7,132 nucleotides of DNA from Gammaproteobacteria bacterium. Lineage in GTDB: Bacteria; Pseudomonadota; Gammaproteobacteria; J044. This document shows, piece by piece, positions 6,769-7,132 of this stretch. The stretch spans positions 1 through 7,132 of the forward strand of contig RFHG01000292.1 in assembly GCA_003696465.1 (NCBI GenBank), written 5' to 3'. The notes beneath the pieces were generated by a model, which saw nothing but the letters and a program-made list of their open reading frames with translations, was not told where the DNA came from and made no database searches. Position 1 is the stretch's first letter, and each line of letters starts with the position of its first letter. The position numbers and the translations under genes were made by a program.

Positions 6769-7132
6769 TCAGTCCGCGCCGAGCAGCTCCAGAACCGCTT
6801 CCATGCCCTCGCGCGGCGGGCTGCAGGCCATGCCCCGGCAGGGATAGGCCCTGATCCCTGCACTCGGCTCCTTTTCCTGCAACGCCGCGGGCAGCCCCTG
6901 TGCTTCTGACGGGACGGGAAAGACGAGCAAGTCCGGTGCGTAGTCCGAGCGTGCCTGTTCCACCCTGGCCAGGGCCTTCTCGCTGCCTCTCAGAACGACC
7001 AGCAACGGCGGCGACAGCCACTCGGCCAGCGCTGTGGCCATGCCGGCATGGGCCAGCGGGCTGTTCTGCAGGGTGTCGAAGCCGGCCTTCAGGGTGGCCT
7101 CGGCCGCGTCGAGGTAGCGCGGCTCGGACAGC
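6769..7132 (-). CDS. C-terminal end of a DUF255/YyaL-type thioredoxin-domain protein (5' end beyond the right edge)
   Basis: The minus-strand frame is open from the right edge (first full codon 7131-7129) to TGA at 6771-6769, giving 120 residues. The fragment begins LSEPRYLDAAEATLKAGF, continues with an alanine-rich helical stretch containing PLAHAGMATALAEWL, then a hydrophobic strand PPLLVVLRG. It ends AYPCRGMACSPP followed by a short helix. This order, and especially the near-terminal CRG-x-x-C motif, fits my memory of the C-terminus of the long proteins annotated as thioredoxin domain-containing, DUF255 or YyaL/SPATA20-like. These have an N-terminal thioredoxin fold and a C-terminal alpha-barrel; their role is poorly defined. 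Neither the thioredoxin domain nor the start is visible here. It converges on phoU with 12 bp between stops and has no evident link to phosphate. A search with these 120 residues would settle the family. Confidence 0.75.
   Translation of the reverse strand, partial: LSEPRYLDAAEATLKAGFDTLQNSPLAHAGMATALAEWLSPPLLVVLRGSEKALARVEQARSDYAPDLLVFPVPSEAQGLPAALQEKEPSAGIRAYPCRGMACSPPREGMEAVLELLGAD
6838..6861. repeat. Perfect 8-bp inverted repeat (hairpin) downstream of phoU
   Basis: GCAGGGAT (6838-6845) and ATCCCTGC (6854-6861) are perfect inverted copies around an 8-nt loop, about 80 nt past the phoU stop and inside the end of the convergent gene. The 5-bp arm CAGGG can also pair with CCCTG at 6849-6853, giving an alternative smaller stem. 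On the plus strand a short TTTT follows only about 10 nt later, so it is not a standard intrinsic terminator. It may slow or end operon transcription, or may be a coincidence of the codons for CRG and its neighbours. Confidence 0.3.

Overview
This is a visibly GC-rich, densely coded chromosomal segment. It carries a phosphate-acquisition and polyphosphate locus: the 5' part of a polyphosphate kinase gene (ppk1, minus strand), a divergent pstC-pstA-pstB-phoU operon (plus strand), and the 3' end of a convergent gene for a DUF255/YyaL-type thioredoxin-domain protein (minus strand). The long PstC (757 aa) and PstA (555 aa), with large N-terminal extensions, resemble the long forms known from Pseudomonas and related Gammaproteobacteria rather than the roughly 300-residue E. 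coli proteins. With the high GC content this suggests a proteobacterium, most likely a gammaproteobacterium. The species cannot be named from this sequence.

Layout. Bases 1-1094 encode the first 364 residues of PPK1 on the minus strand and run off the left edge. Bases 1095-1225 are the only sizeable intergenic region. It appears to be a divergent control region with two outward-facing Pho-box-like elements, one aimed at each gene, each followed after 10 bp by a plausible -10 hexamer. Bases 1226-3499 (pstC), 3503-5170 (pstA), 5183-6016 (pstB, with an alternative GTG at 5174) and 6031-6756 (phoU) are separated by only 3-14 nt and look like one transcript. The phoU stop lies 12 bp from the stop of the convergent DUF255-family gene, which occupies 6769-7132 and runs off the right edge.

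How the genes work together. PstC and PstA form the inner-membrane channel for inorganic phosphate and PstB powers it with ATP. PhoU couples the transporter to the PhoR/PhoB phosphate-sensing system. PPK1 converts the terminal phosphate of ATP into polyphosphate, so uptake and storage are encoded back to back and may share PhoB control. The periplasmic phosphate-binding protein PstS and the PhoB/PhoR regulators are not in the window.

The main points of interest are a seven-fold repeated, beta-propeller-like periplasmic domain in PstC, a coiled-coil periplasmic domain in PstA, two apparently extra transmembrane helices in PstC, and a divergent Pho-box promoter that predicts a nearly leaderless pstC mRNA. 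I see no mobile element, CRISPR array, tRNA or rRNA. The locus is largely a known type of system rather than a wholly undescribed one.
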